Origin: Marinospirillum sp031581385
GTDB lineage: Bacteria; Pseudomonadota; Gammaproteobacteria; Pseudomonadales; Halomonadaceae
Assembly: GCF_044810985.1 (NCBI RefSeq)
Contig: NZ_CP085242.1
Location: 62,001-126,000 of the forward strand
Direction: 5' to 3'
Length of the DNA stretch: 64,000 nt
Shown here: piece after piece, positions 35,541 through 44,700 of the stretch
Layout: each line of letters opens with the position of its first letter
Position numbering within the stretch: position 1 is the first letter of the stretch
Position numbers and translations under genes: made by a program
The notes under the pieces: generated by a model
The model's input: the letters and a program-made list of their open reading frames with translations, nothing else
What the model was told of the DNA's origin: nothing
Database searches by the model: none

Positions 35541-35800
35541 ATGACTTCAAAAAAGAAAGTCAGCAGTTAACCCTCTACACGACCGATGGCTGCCATCTCT
35601 GTGAACAGGCTCTTGGTTTGCTCGAACCCTGGCTGGTGAAGGGCTTTGGCCTGGCGAAAGTGGATATTGCCGAAGACGAACTGCTAATGGCCCGCTATGG
35701 TGAACGTATTCCGGTGATTGCCAGCCCCTGCGGCATGGAAATTGGCTGGCCGTTTACCGCCAGGGAACTGGAAGACTGGATTGGTCGGTTGCGTTGTTAA
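35537..35800 (+). CDS. Glutaredoxin-like protein (DUF836)
   Basis: 87 residues. LTLYTTDGCHLCEQALGLL carries a CxxC redox site, followed by AKVDIAEDELLMARYGERIPVIAS, where the cis-proline sits in RIPV. This is the DUF836 glutaredoxin-like family, which often follows rlmKL. ATGA overlap with rlmKL implies coupling. Partner unknown. Converges with the WGR-like gene with 4 bp of overlap. Confidence 0.9.
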   Translation: MNDFKKESQQLTLYTTDGCHLCEQALGLLEPWLVKGFGLAKVDIAEDELLMARYGERIPVIASPCGMEIGWPFTARELEDWIGRLRC

Positions 35801-36084
35801 TCATTAAAAGGCAGTTCGCTTTTCATGGTGTCCTGAAGCTCAGCCGGTATTTCTTCCGGAGCCTTGGCTTCCAGTACCGTGTGGAAGCCTCGGCTTTCCT
35901 GGATGTGGCGCACGTCATCCACCAGAATGGCAGCTTCTTCCGGTGAGTTGACGAGAGTGTGTTTGATGCCCCCGTACTGGGTGCCGCTTTGGCCCCAGAC
36001 ACGCGTCACCAGCCAGTCACCAAACATGTCCTGGTGAACGTGAACGAGATAATAATCCTGGCCTTTTTCCCAGCGAACAATCAA
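35797..36084 (-). CDS. Small WGR-like domain protein
   Basis: 95 residues. YYLVHVHQDMFGDWLVTRVWGQSGTQYGGIKHTLV with NSPEEAAILVDDVRHIQESRGFH follows the WGR pattern (aromatic pair, FGDW, xRxWGxxG, then a helix and RGF). WGR domains bind nucleic acids in PARPs and in some bacterial regulators. The acidic C-terminal tail is short. As a stand-alone WGR protein its role is unknown. It is divergent from pdxB. Confidence 0.65.
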   Translation of the reverse strand: MIVRWEKGQDYYLVHVHQDMFGDWLVTRVWGQSGTQYGGIKHTLVNSPEEAAILVDDVRHIQESRGFHTVLEAKAPEEIPAELQDTMKSELPFND

Positions 36085-36174
36085 GGTGAGCCTCTAGGGG
36101 TTAAGAAATAACTACCTGGATTGTAAACCTTTTTTTTGCCGGGTAGAAAGCCTTCTGAAGAGGAACCTGAAAAG

Positions 36175-37305
36175 ATGCGTCTGGTTGTGGATGAAAATCT
36201 GCCTTGGATTGAAGACTTCTTTGCCACTTCTGCCGAGGTGGTACGCCTTCCAGGGTCTGAAATCCGACGGCAGGATTTGCTTCATGCCGATGGGCTGCTG
36301 GTGCGCTCGGTGACGCCAGTTAATGCCGAATTGTTGCAAGGCACTCCGGTGGGTTTTGTGGGCACAGCAACGATTGGCGTGGATCATATTGATCAAGCCT
36401 GGCTGCAACAGGCCGGTATTCAATTTGCCAGTGCGCCGGGCTGCAATGCCGACTCAGTGGTGGACTATGTGTTGTCCAGTTTGCTCTGGTTGGCTCAGGA
36501 GCGGGGTTTTACCCTGAAAGAGCAAACCCTGGGTATTGTGGGGGTCGGGCAGGTGGGCAGCCGCCTTGCCCGTCGTCTTAAAGATTATGGTTGTCGTCTG
36601 TTGCTGAACGATCCACCACGAGAAGCCGCAGGTGAAGCCGGTTTTGTTCCTTTGGAGCAGTTGCTGCAGGAAGCGGATATTTTGTGCCTGCACACACCTT
36701 TGACTCGCACTGGCCCTTTTCCCAGTGAAAAGCTGCTGGGTGAGCAGGAATTACGGCAACTGCAAGGCAAGATACTCTTGAATGCCGGGCGCGGTGCGGT
36801 GATTGATCAAGTGGCTTTGAAGAAGCAGTTAGAAGCCGGGCTGCAACTGACGCTCTTGCTGGATGTGTTTGCCGGTGAGCCAGAGCTGGATGCTGAATTG
36901 CTCGACTGCTGTGATCTGGCTACCCCGCATATTGCCGGTTACAGCTTGGAAGGGAAAAGTCGGGGAACCCAGGCAATCTATCGGGCCTGGTGCGATTATC
37001 AGCAGCAGCCTGCGGATAAAAGTCTGGAGGATTTTCTGCCACCACCGCCGGTGGAGTGCCTGGAGTTAAACCCTGGCTGGTCACCGGAGGAAGCCTGCCG
37101 CCGTGCGGCCCTACTGGTTTATGACCCGCGAGCCGATGCGGCAAGACTGCGTCTGGCTTTACAGCAGTTGCCATCAGCCGAAGCTTACCAACAGCTGCGT
37201 AAAAACTACCCCCTGCGCCGTGAGTTCTCTTCCCTGCAGGTGGAAGCCAGTGACCCTCAGCAAGCTGCTGCGCTTCGGGCCCTGGGCTTTTTACTTAAAC
37301 CTTGA
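36175..37305 (+). CDS. pdxB: Erythronate-4-phosphate dehydrogenase
   Basis: 376 residues, as in E. coli (378). Begins MRLVVDENLPWIEDFF. FVGTATIGVDHIDQAWL and GCNADSVVDYVLSSLLWLA precede the NAD-binding GIVGVGQVGSRLARRL. Catalytic Arg, Glu and His blocks are LLVRSVT, DVFAGEPELD and TPHIAGYSLEGK. The C-terminal PdxB dimerisation domain is present. It oxidises 4-phosphoerythronate in vitamin B6 synthesis. ATG 36175 follows AGAGGA; the TTG 36136 upstream is not needed. Overlaps the converging chemoreceptor gene by 11 bp. Confidence 0.96.
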   Translation: MRLVVDENLPWIEDFFATSAEVVRLPGSEIRRQDLLHADGLLVRSVTPVNAELLQGTPVGFVGTATIGVDHIDQAWLQQAGIQFASAPGCNADSVVDYVLSSLLWLAQERGFTLKEQTLGIVGVGQVGSRLARRLKDYGCRLLLNDPPREAAGEAGFVPLEQLLQEADILCLHTPLTRTGPFPSEKLLGEQELRQLQGKILLNAGRGAVIDQVALKKQLEAGLQLTLLLDVFAGEPELDAELLDCCDLATPHIAGYSLEGKSRGTQAIYRAWCDYQQQPADKSLEDFLPPPPVECLELNPGWSPEEACRRAALLVYDPRADAARLRLALQQLPSAEAYQQLRKNYPLRREFSSLQVEASDPQQAAALRALGFLLKP

Positions 37306-38998
37306 AGCGATGGATACGCTGATTCAGCTCTTCAGCCAGCTGGGTGAGTTCCTGACCGGATGAATGAGTCTGCTGGGTGGCGGCGGAGCTGTCTTCACAC
37401 AGGCTGACCAGGTTGCTGACATTGCGGTTGATTTCATCAGCAACGCTGGACTGTTGTTCTGCAGCAGTCGCGATCTGGCGGTTCATTTCCCGAATGTCTT
37501 CGGCCGCTTTGGTGATGGAATCCAGGGCTTTTTCGGCCTGGGATGAAGCAGTCACCGTGGCTTCGGCTTCATGAATGCTGGCATCCATGACCTTCACGGC
37601 CTTCTTGGCGCCTTCCTGCAGCAAAGAAATCATGCGGTGAATTTCTTCAGTGCTCTGCTGGGTGCGGCTGGCCAGGGCGCGAACCTCATCGGCAACCACG
37701 GCAAAGCCACGGCCAGCTTCACCCGCCCGGGCGGCTTCAATGGCAGCGTTCAGGGCCAGGAGGTTGGTTTGCTCGGCAACGTCCTGGATGACTTCCAGAA
37801 CGCTGCCGATATTGGTGGTGTCTTCACTGAGTTTATGAATAACCTGAGTGGATTCCTTGATCTGTTTGGAGAGATTGCTGATGGCTTCTCCGGCCTCATG
37901 GACGGAGGTGCGCCCCTGCAGCACTTCATTATCCGTGGCTGTGGCCGCTTCGGACGCTTTCTGGGCGCCGGAGGCAATTTCCAGGATGGTCTGACTCATT
38001 TCATGGATGGCCGTGGCGACCTGATCGGTTTCCTGGGTTTGTTGATCCTGAGTGGCATGGCCTTCTTTGGCGACCTGGCTCAGGTCGGATGCCGAGCGGT
38101 TCAGGCGTTCCGAGACTTCGCTGATACTGCGTACCATCTCGCCAAGTTGTTGAGCCATGGCACTCACAGCTCCCATAATGCTGTCCGGCTGAGCCTTCTT
38201 GCGCAGATTGACTGCGGTAAAGTCACCCTGTGCAACCCGATTAACCAGTTTCTTGGCATCGGCCACTTCACCACCCAGCTGCTTTAAAACCCAGCTGCGG
38301 ATATAAATGGATAGGCCCAGGATAACGGCAATCACCACCAAAGCCAGTAAACCTATCTGGAGAGCCAAAAACCAGAAGTGTTCACTGACATCATCAATAT
38401 AAATGCCGGAACCCAACACCCAGTCCCACTCTTCATCATGGGTGATGTAGGAAAGCTTGGTGAAACGCTCCTCGGTGACTCCACCTTCAGCCAGGGGTTT
38501 GGGCCACTGGTATTCCACAAAACCGGAACCGTATTCGCGTACCGTGTTGGTGAAGGCGACAAAGAGGTTTTCATTGTCCAGGGTCTGAACCCGGCTACCA
38601 TCCTGGTTGCGGGACAGGGTGGCGTAATGGAAATTGGGGTTGTCGAGGATCTGGCCGTCCAAGCTGGAAACGGTGGGATGCATGATCATTCTGGGGATAG
38701 GCGAGGTCATGTCATTGACCCAGATGTATTCGACCTCATCATATCTCAGATTGCGCAAGGCATCCTGGGCTTGCTTTTGCGCTTCTTCGCGGGTCAGCTC
38801 ACCGGAAGCCTCCAACTCCTGGTAGTGATCGACCAGCTTCTCAGCCAGCTCAATCACAGCCATGACCCTGGCCTCGCGTTCTTCAGTCAGGGTGGTGTTG
38901 ATGGCATTCAGAGCAACCCCTGCAAGCAGCAGAAGTCCCAGTAGGGCTGTAGCCGGAAGGGTGAGCAGCCGTCCACCAATAGTGGCCAGGTTAAACAT
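37295..38998 (-). CDS. Methyl-accepting chemotaxis protein with Cache sensor
   Basis: 567 residues. TM1 (about 10-33), a single Cache-type periplasmic domain (about 35-205: REEAQKQAQDALRNLRYDEVEYIWVNDMTSPIPRMIMHP, WVLGSGIYIDDV), TM2 (about 208-230), a HAMP-like linker, and the signalling domain with the conserved hairpin tip EQTNLLALNAAIEAARAGEAGRGFAVVADEVR. It ends in RIHRFKV with no CheR pentapeptide. Single-Cache receptors of this kind commonly bind small carboxylates or amines; the ligand here is unknown. Confidence 0.93.
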   Translation of the reverse strand: MFNLATIGGRLLTLPATALLGLLLLAGVALNAINTTLTEEREARVMAVIELAEKLVDHYQELEASGELTREEAQKQAQDALRNLRYDEVEYIWVNDMTSPIPRMIMHPTVSSLDGQILDNPNFHYATLSRNQDGSRVQTLDNENLFVAFTNTVREYGSGFVEYQWPKPLAEGGVTEERFTKLSYITHDEEWDWVLGSGIYIDDVSEHFWFLALQIGLLALVVIAVILGLSIYIRSWVLKQLGGEVADAKKLVNRVAQGDFTAVNLRKKAQPDSIMGAVSAMAQQLGEMVRSISEVSERLNRSASDLSQVAKEGHATQDQQTQETDQVATAIHEMSQTILEIASGAQKASEAATATDNEVLQGRTSVHEAGEAISNLSKQIKESTQVIHKLSEDTTNIGSVLEVIQDVAEQTNLLALNAAIEAARAGEAGRGFAVVADEVRALASRTQQSTEEIHRMISLLQEGAKKAVKVMDASIHEAEATVTASSQAEKALDSITKAAEDIREMNRQIATAAEQQSSVADEINRNVSNLVSLCEDSSAATQQTHSSGQELTQLAEELNQRIHRFKV

Positions 38999-39042
38999 GA
39001 TGAGTGCTCCATAAAAAGTGACTGGCGAGTCATATTCAGTTC

Positions 39043-39072
39043 ATAAAAAAGGGCCGGTTGTCCCAGCCCCTT
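39043..39072 (-). terminator. Rho-independent terminator after htpX
   Basis: On the minus strand AAGGGGCTGG pairs with CCGGCCCTT (one bulged G) around GACAA, followed by six T. It lies 34 bp past the htpX stop and before the chemoreceptor gene. Confidence 0.8.
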
Positions 39073-39105
39073 AAAGCTTTTCTATTTTAACTTAAAAATA
39101 TTGGT

Positions 39106-39999
39106 TTAGGCATACGCCTTATTGCGTAGAGCACTGATGCGATCGTCCAGCGGTGGGTGGCTGGAGAAAAACTTCTGAATCATATCCGTGGCATGCCCTT
39201 TGTTGATGCCAAAAGCCGTCAGGCTGTCGGGCATCTCATTGGGAATATTCTGTTCAGCTTTCAGTCTTTCCAGGGCGCTGATCATGGCTCCTGAACCGGC
39301 CAGGCGAGCACCGGCATCGTCGGCACGAAACTCGCGGAAGCGGCTGAACCACATCACGATGCCCGAGGCCAGAATACCCAGTACGATTTCGGCAAAAATA
39401 GTGGTGACAAAGAAAGCAATACCATGGCTACCTTCATTCTTGAAAATCACCTTGTCGACGGTGTGCCCGATGATGCGGGCAAAGAACATGACGAAGGTGT
39501 TGACCACCCCCTGAACCAGAGCCAGGGTGATCATGTCGCCATTGGCAACGTGACCGATTTCATGGGCCAGAACGGCACGTACTTCATCCTTGCTCATGCG
39601 TTGTAGAAGACCTGCGGACACAGCAACCAGGGCATTGTTGCGATTCCAGCCGGTGGCAAAGGCATTGGATTGTTGGGCAGGGAAGATGCCCACTTCCGGC
39701 ATACCTATGCCTGCCTTCTTGGACAGCTCTTCCACAGTTTGCAACAACCATTGTTCCTGCTGATTGCGTGGCTGGGTGATGAGTTCAGTGCGGGTGCCTT
39801 TTTTGGCCAACCACTTGGAAAGCAGCAGGGAGACAAAAGAGCCTGCCATGCCAAAGACAAAACAGAAGATCAGCAAGCTGGTTAAATTCAAGCCGCCGCT
39901 TTGATCCAGATAGCTGCCCACGCCCAGAAGATTCAGGACGATACTGGCAACAACAATGACTGCCAGGTTGGTCAGAAGAAACAAACCGATTCGCATCAT
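39106..39999 (-). CDS. htpX: Membrane protease HtpX
   Basis: 297 residues, as in E. coli (293). Two N-terminal transmembrane helices, the zinc motif HEIGH at 146-150 (VRAVLAHEIGHVANGDM), two more helices, then the third ligand in SRFREFRADDAGARLAG and the C-terminal FFSSHPPLDDRISALRN. It degrades misfolded inner-membrane proteins together with FtsH. It lies 66 bp from alaA on the same strand, a neighbourhood also seen in pseudomonads. Confidence 0.96.
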   Translation of the reverse strand: MMRIGLFLLTNLAVIVVASIVLNLLGVGSYLDQSGGLNLTSLLIFCFVFGMAGSFVSLLLSKWLAKKGTRTELITQPRNQQEQWLLQTVEELSKKAGIGMPEVGIFPAQQSNAFATGWNRNNALVAVSAGLLQRMSKDEVRAVLAHEIGHVANGDMITLALVQGVVNTFVMFFARIIGHTVDKVIFKNEGSHGIAFFVTTIFAEIVLGILASGIVMWFSRFREFRADDAGARLAGSGAMISALERLKAEQNIPNEMPDSLTAFGINKGHATDMIQKFFSSHPPLDDRISALRNKAYA

Positions 40000-40065
40000 G
40001 GTGCAAAACTCCTAGAAATTGATAAACCTTGAATTAGATGGGTGTTCAGGGATCAAGTTTCAAGC

Positions 40066-41280
40066 CTACTGACGATAACGCGACAAAAAGCGCTCAATCC
40101 GGCCTATGGCATCTTCAAGCTGGTCCACCCGAGGCAGAGTGACCAGGCGGAAGTGATCCGGCTGTCCCCAGTTGAAGGCAGTGCCCTGAACCACCAGGAG
40201 TTTTTCCTGCTGCAAAAGATCCAGGGCAAATTTTTCATCATCCTGGATATTGAAGACCTTGGGGTCGAGCCGTGGAAACATATACAGAGCACCCTTGGGC
40301 TTGACGCAGGTTACGCCCGGAATCTGGGTAATCAGCTCATAGGCACGATCACGCTGGGCCAGCAAACGACCACCCGGAAGGATGAAATCATTAATACTTT
40401 GATAGCCGCCCAAAGCCGTCTGAACGGCATGCTGGGCAGGCACATTGGCACACAGGCGCATTGAAGCCAGCATGTTCAGGCCTTCATTGAAATCCTGAGC
40501 CAGGTGTTTGGCACCGGAAAGAATCAGCCATCCGGAACGGAAACCTGCCACCCGATAGCTTTTTGAGAGGCCATTGAAGGTACAGAAAAGCAGATCATCG
40601 GCCAGGCTGGCCAGGGAAATATGCTCGGTGCCATCGTAGAGAATCTTGTCGTAGATTTCATCGGCAAAAATCACCAACTGGTGCTCACGAGCGACTTCAA
40701 TAACCTGTTCCAGTAATTCTTTGCTGTAAACCACGCCGGTTGGATTGTTGGGGTTGATAAGGACGATTCCACGCGTGCGATCGGTGATTTTTTTCTTGAT
40801 ATCATCAATATCCGGATACCAGTCACTTTGTTCATCACACACATAGTGAACGGCCTTGCCACCCGCCAGGCGTGCAGCCGCAGTCCACAGAGGGTAATCC
40901 GGAGCCGGAATCAAGACTTCATCGTTGTCATTGAGCAGAGCTTGCATGGCCATGACGATCAGTTCACTGACCCCGTTGCCCAGGTAGATGTCTTCGATTT
41001 CCACATTGGCAATCTGTTTGCGCTGGCATTCCTGCATCACAGCTTTACGTGCCGAGTAAAGCCCCTTGGAATCGCAATAGCCCTGCGCCGTGGATAGGTT
41101 GCGCATGACATCCTGAAGGATCTCATCCGGCGCTTCAAAACCAAAGGGGGCCGGGTTGCCGATATTAAGCTTGAGAACGCGGTGACCTTCTTCTTCCAGG
41201 CGTTTGGCCTCCTGAAGAACAGGCCCGCGAATGTCATAACAGACGTGGTGAAGTTTGTTGGATTTGCGAATCGGTTGCAT
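40066..41280 (-). CDS. alaA: Alanine aminotransferase AlaA-type
   Basis: 404 residues, as in E. coli AlaA/YfbQ (405). Class I PLP aminotransferase: KLNIGNPAPFGFEAPDEIL, YCDSKGLYSARKAV, INPNNPTGVVYSKELL, FADEIYDKILYD, and the PLP lysine in GLSKSYRVAGFRSGW. It makes L-alanine from pyruvate and glutamate. ATG 41280; the 111-bp region upstream separates it from a GGDEF gene. Confidence 0.93.
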   Translation of the reverse strand: MQPIRKSNKLHHVCYDIRGPVLQEAKRLEEEGHRVLKLNIGNPAPFGFEAPDEILQDVMRNLSTAQGYCDSKGLYSARKAVMQECQRKQIANVEIEDIYLGNGVSELIVMAMQALLNDNDEVLIPAPDYPLWTAAARLAGGKAVHYVCDEQSDWYPDIDDIKKKITDRTRGIVLINPNNPTGVVYSKELLEQVIEVAREHQLVIFADEIYDKILYDGTEHISLASLADDLLFCTFNGLSKSYRVAGFRSGWLILSGAKHLAQDFNEGLNMLASMRLCANVPAQHAVQTALGGYQSINDFILPGGRLLAQRDRAYELITQIPGVTCVKPKGALYMFPRLDPKVFNIQDDEKFALDLLQQEKLLVVQGTAFNWGQPDHFRLVTLPRVDQLEDAIGRIERFLSRYRQ

Positions 41281-41391
41281 GCCAGGAGTTCCGTAACAAA
41301 AAAATGCCAGTAGGGGCGAGGCGAAAGATTACCAAGCCCACAGGTTTTTGTCTGCCTTGTGCAGCAAAAAAAACTGGCATCAAAGAGTTAA

Positions 41392-42597
41392 TCAGCGGTG
41401 GGAGAGGTCTTGCTCATCCAGTGGCAAGTCAGCATCAATATAACGGTTGCGCCCTTGATGCTTGGCCATGTAGAGGCGAGAGTCAACTCTTTGCAGAGCA
41501 TCTTCCAGACTTTCATCATTTCTGATCTGGGTGATGCCGATGCTGGTGGTAAAGGTGACCTTTTCACCGTCATGGGCGAGAACAAAAGCCTGTTCACACT
41601 GCTTGCGAATGCGTTCAGCAACATCCAGGGAATCCTGTTTGGGTGTGCCGGGCAAGGCGGCCATGAATTCCTCGCCACCATAACGTGCCACCAGATCATT
41701 CTTGCGCAGTTCGGAACGCAGTATTTGGGCAAAAACCTGCAGTGCCTGATCACCCACGGAGTGGCCATAGGTATCATTCACTTTTTTGAAGCGATCCAGG
41801 TCAAACATCAGGAGTGTGATGGGGCTGGGTGTTTCCTTGTCCTTGACCAGTTCATCACGCTGTCTGCAGAGTTCCTCCAGTTGTTTCATGAGGATGCCGC
41901 GGTTGAGAAGCCCGGTCAGGCTATCCATACTGGCCTGGCGGTAAAGGCGCAATAGGGCGCTGACCTGGGAATGGTTAGCCCAGAGGGAGATGGCCAGAAG
42001 AGTGCCCAGCAGCCAGAGATCCTGCCAGCCATAAGCCGTACTGAGTTGTCCGGTGATGGACAGGGCCAGCAGCTGGATAGTGAAAATCATCAGGCCGATG
42101 CCAAAACTTTCCACCAGTGTCAGAGGAAAAACGCTCAGGAAGGCGATTAACAGCAGTGGAATGAAGCTGTAGCCCACCAGGGAAGACAGCTGGTCACCGA
42201 ACATCACCACCAGATAACCATAAAAAATTGCCGGGGCTAACAGTAATACAGCCAGAGCGTTGCGCAGGCGGTTGAGCTTATTTTGATTCTTCCAGGCGGT
42301 ATAGAGAACACCCAGCAGTGTCACCATCAAGCCCAGGCGACCCAGGGCAACTTCGCCCAGAAGTTCGACCGGCAACAGCAGATAATCAACCAGCAGCCAG
42401 AGCGGGGCCAGCAGGGTAAAAACCAGGCCCACAACCAATAAACGCGTGCGCAGGTATTCGCTGCGGGCGTAGTTGAAATCACGCGAGTGGTAACGGTTGT
42501 TGAGCGTGTCGCGCAGGCTGGCTGGCATCCACTGGGGTTCCCAGGGGTTTTTCCATCTTATCGCCAGTTGGTGACGTCTGCGCTCACTGGTGTCCAC
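41392..42597 (-). CDS. Membrane diguanylate cyclase (GGDEF)
   Basis: 401 residues. About six transmembrane helices between residues 50 and 215 (LLVVGLVFTLLAPLWLLVDYLLL, LGLMVTLLGVLYTAW, ALAVLLLAPAIFYGYLVVMFG, YSFIPLLLIAFLSVFPLTLV, FGIGLMIFTIQLLALSI, LWLLGTLLAISLWA), then a GGDEF domain: DSLTGLLNR, MFDLDRFKKVNDTYGHSVGDQ, RYGGEEFMAALPG. The I-site RKND is five residues before GGEEF. Third cyclic di-GMP synthase of the window, with a sensor type different from the others. No known domain in the membrane part. Confidence 0.92.
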   Translation of the reverse strand: MDTSERRRHQLAIRWKNPWEPQWMPASLRDTLNNRYHSRDFNYARSEYLRTRLLVVGLVFTLLAPLWLLVDYLLLPVELLGEVALGRLGLMVTLLGVLYTAWKNQNKLNRLRNALAVLLLAPAIFYGYLVVMFGDQLSSLVGYSFIPLLLIAFLSVFPLTLVESFGIGLMIFTIQLLALSITGQLSTAYGWQDLWLLGTLLAISLWANHSQVSALLRLYRQASMDSLTGLLNRGILMKQLEELCRQRDELVKDKETPSPITLLMFDLDRFKKVNDTYGHSVGDQALQVFAQILRSELRKNDLVARYGGEEFMAALPGTPKQDSLDVAERIRKQCEQAFVLAHDGEKVTFTTSIGITQIRNDESLEDALQRVDSRLYMAKHQGRNRYIDADLPLDEQDLSHR

Positions 42598-42689
42598 GAG
42601 TGTTACTCCTGCTTGTCAGATATGTAGGTGTACTTTTGGTTAAGGATAAAGCTCTTGAGTTGTTTTTGCACAACTATTTGTTGCTGAAC

Positions 42690-43553
42690 TTATTCTTGTG
42701 TTTCTGCTGCCTCTTCCGGCAGGGGGATGTCGTCCGGTTTTTCCAGAGTCATACGGCCCAGATGACCACCGCGCAAATCATGCAAGAGCACCTCACAGGC
42801 GCGGTGGTAATCAATAATGCCGCCGGGTCTCAAGCCACCCCGCTTGCGGGCAATGGCTTCCAGAAGCTGCTCGGCATTGCCGGGTTCTTCTTTGAGCCGA
42901 TAACGTGTTATCAGCATTTGTGGGTAGCGCTCAAGCAGGGCCTCGGCAGCCCAGTAGCCGACTTCTTCATAATCCATGGCGGTATCACGAACAGCGCCCG
43001 AGGCTGCCAGACGATAAACGCTGTCCGGGTTTTCAATTCTTGGCCAGAGGACGCCAGGGGTATCAATGATCTGCAGCCGGTCACCGATCTGGATTTTCTG
43101 CTGGCGACGGGTTACGGCAGGCTCATTACCCACCTTGGCCATTTTTTTACCGGCCAGGCTGTTGATCAGGGTGGACTTGCCCACATTGGGAATCCCCATG
43201 ACCAAGGCCTTGACCGAGCGGCTTTCACGAACCTGGGAAGCCAATTGCTGGCAGGTTTTGGCGATGGGGGCCAGGGTTTTCAGATCCGTGGTAATGATGG
43301 GCAGGGCACGAATGTGAGCCTGCTGCTCAAAAAAATGAATCCACTGGGCTGTCAGTTCCGGATCAGCCAGATCGCTTTTGGAAAGCAGCTTGAGGGTTGG
43401 CTTGTGCTCAGCCAGCTTGCCCAGCACCGGGTTGGCACTGGAAAAGGGCAGGCGGGCATCCAGCATTTCAATAACAACATCAATTTCCGGCAGGGCTTTT
43501 TTGATTTCCTTGCGGGCCTTGTGCATGTGGCCCGGATACCAGTTAATCGTCAT
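42690..43553 (-). CDS. ylqF: YlqF/RbgA-type circularly permuted GTPase
   Basis: 287 residues. MTINWYPGHMHKARKEIKKALPEIDVVIEMLDARLPFSSANP is the classic opening. The GTPase motifs are permuted: G4 (LSKSDLAD, serine replacing Asn of NKxD) precedes G1 (GIPNVGKST) and G3 (IDTPGVL). In Bacillus, RbgA matures the 50S subunit. The start overlaps the 3' end of the neighbouring coiled-coil gene by 11 bp, so the two are probably coupled. Confidence 0.92.
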   Translation of the reverse strand: MTINWYPGHMHKARKEIKKALPEIDVVIEMLDARLPFSSANPVLGKLAEHKPTLKLLSKSDLADPELTAQWIHFFEQQAHIRALPIITTDLKTLAPIAKTCQQLASQVRESRSVKALVMGIPNVGKSTLINSLAGKKMAKVGNEPAVTRRQQKIQIGDRLQIIDTPGVLWPRIENPDSVYRLAASGAVRDTAMDYEEVGYWAAEALLERYPQMLITRYRLKEEPGNAEQLLEAIARKRGGLRPGGIIDYHRACEVLLHDLRGGHLGRMTLEKPDDIPLPEEAAETQE

Positions 43554-44307
43554 AAACCTGCTTCTTCTTCCAGCTTTCCTCTTCTTCCATCATCTCATCA
43601 ACACTTTCCGCCAGTTCGTTGTCGGTACTTTCGGACTCCAGTGCGATCCGCTCCTCCAAATCCTGAATGGTCTTGCGGCATTCCAGAAGGGTCTGGTTAT
43701 GCACACCGCTGGGATTGTTGCGATTCAGTTCACTCATGATCCGCTTGTAATGAACCACTGCTATCCTCAGGTTGCCTTCTGCTTCGGCTTTACGAGCCGA
43801 TGCTCTGAAGACTTCGACCATGGTTTGCGTAAAGCCCTGCTTGACTTCGTTGAGGTAGGTCTGGGCAATACGGTGGGCAATCTTTTTATCCTGGTAGAGG
43901 CTGACGATGACCTTGTTGAGTTGTTTCAGGTTGCGGCGCACACCATTAGCAACCTGGATGTCCGTCACTGGTTCTTCTTTGGCCTGGTTGCTGCTGCGGA
44001 TTTCATCCAGCTTGTTTTGTGCCGCTTCCATCTCGGGCTTGAGCTTGGACTCTTTGGCACCCAACTCTTTTTGCTCATGCAGCAAGTCCAGCCACTGGCT
44101 GGCAATGAAGACCCGCAAGTCCTGTGAGAGGTAATGCGGAGGCAGCTCGTCCAGCAATATTTGCATCTGACGACCGCGGTCAGCCAAGGTGCGAATGCGC
44201 CGCTGCATTTCGATTTTCTTTTTTTCATTTTGCTGGTGGGCAAATACAAACAGCATCAGTCCCAGCGCGACGATAAAAATACCCACCAGAACAATCACTA
44301 TAACCAT
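43543..44307 (-). CDS. Membrane-anchored coiled-coil protein of unknown function
   Basis: 254 residues. One N-terminal transmembrane helix (VIVIVLVGIFIVALGLMLFVFAH), then almost entirely charged helix with heptad-like stretches (KELGAKESKLKPEMEAAQNKLDEI, KAEAEGNLRIAVVHYKRIMSEL), and an acidic C-terminus. No domain recognised. It lies directly upstream of ylqF with an 11-bp overlap. The topology suggests an inner-membrane protein with a cytoplasmic rod. Confidence 0.75.
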   Translation of the reverse strand: MVIVIVLVGIFIVALGLMLFVFAHQQNEKKKIEMQRRIRTLADRGRQMQILLDELPPHYLSQDLRVFIASQWLDLLHEQKELGAKESKLKPEMEAAQNKLDEIRSSNQAKEEPVTDIQVANGVRRNLKQLNKVIVSLYQDKKIAHRIAQTYLNEVKQGFTQTMVEVFRASARKAEAEGNLRIAVVHYKRIMSELNRNNPSGVHNQTLLECRKTIQDLEERIALESESTDNELAESVDEMMEEEESWKKKQVYDD

Positions 44308-44455
44308 GCTTCAGCTCCTGCTAGGGATCCTTACTGAATACCCCTGTTGACCCTTAAAGGAGTTAGTATCTAACAAAGCCTGGGCCACTGACAATAAAAG
44401 ACTGATAAAGAAGTGAGATTTACCTGAGTTCAACCACTTAAGTTGCAATCAAGTG

Positions 44456-44484
44456 TTGACAGCTTTTGAAAGCCTCATTAAGAT
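44456..44484 (+). promoter_or_regulatory. tRNA operon promoter
   Basis: TTGACA (44456-44461) and TAAGAT (44479-44484) are separated by exactly 17 bp. A GC-rich stretch ACGCGCC follows the -10, as in stringently controlled stable-RNA promoters. Transcription would start about 20 bases before tRNA-Glu. Confidence 0.85.
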
Positions 44485-44514
44485 ACGCGCCATCCTGAAC
44501 GGAGCAGCTAACAC

Positions 44515-44590
44515 GTCCCATTCGTCTAGTGGTCCAGGACACCGCCCTTTCACGGCGGTAACAGGGGTTCGAACCCCCTATGGGACGCCA
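44515..44590 (+). tRNA. tRNA-Glu (anticodon TTC)
   Basis: 76 nt with encoded CCA. Acceptor stem GTCCCAT/ATGGGAC, anticodon stem CCGCC/GGCGG around CTTTCAC giving anticodon TTC, and a T arm with GGTTCGAACC. Followed after one base by tRNA-Gly. Confidence 0.98.
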
Positions 44591-44591
44591 A

Positions 44592-44666
44592 GCGGGAATA
44601 GCTCAGTGGTAGAGCACAACCTTGCCAAGGTTGGGGTCGCGAGTTCGAATCTCGTTTCCCGCTCCA
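44592..44666 (+). tRNA. tRNA-Gly (anticodon GCC)
   Basis: 75 nt with encoded CCA. Acceptor stem GCGGGAA/TTCCCGC, anticodon stem CAACC/GGTTG around TTGCCAA giving anticodon GCC, and a T arm with GAGTTCGAATCTC. Co-transcribed with tRNA-Glu. Confidence 0.98.
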
Positions 44667-44675
44667 GATTTCAAG

Positions 44676-44700
44676 AACCAGCCCTCGGGCTGGTTTTTTT
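44676..44700 (+). terminator. Terminator of tRNA operon
   Basis: AACCAGCCC (44676-44684) and GGGCTGGTT (44687-44695) form a perfect 9-bp stem with a 2-base loop, and T continues to 44700. Confidence 0.93.

Noticed and set aside
42600..43739. 379-residue plus-strand frame opposite ylqF
   Set aside because: The minus-strand GTPase with clear motifs occupies this interval; the plus frame shows no domain.
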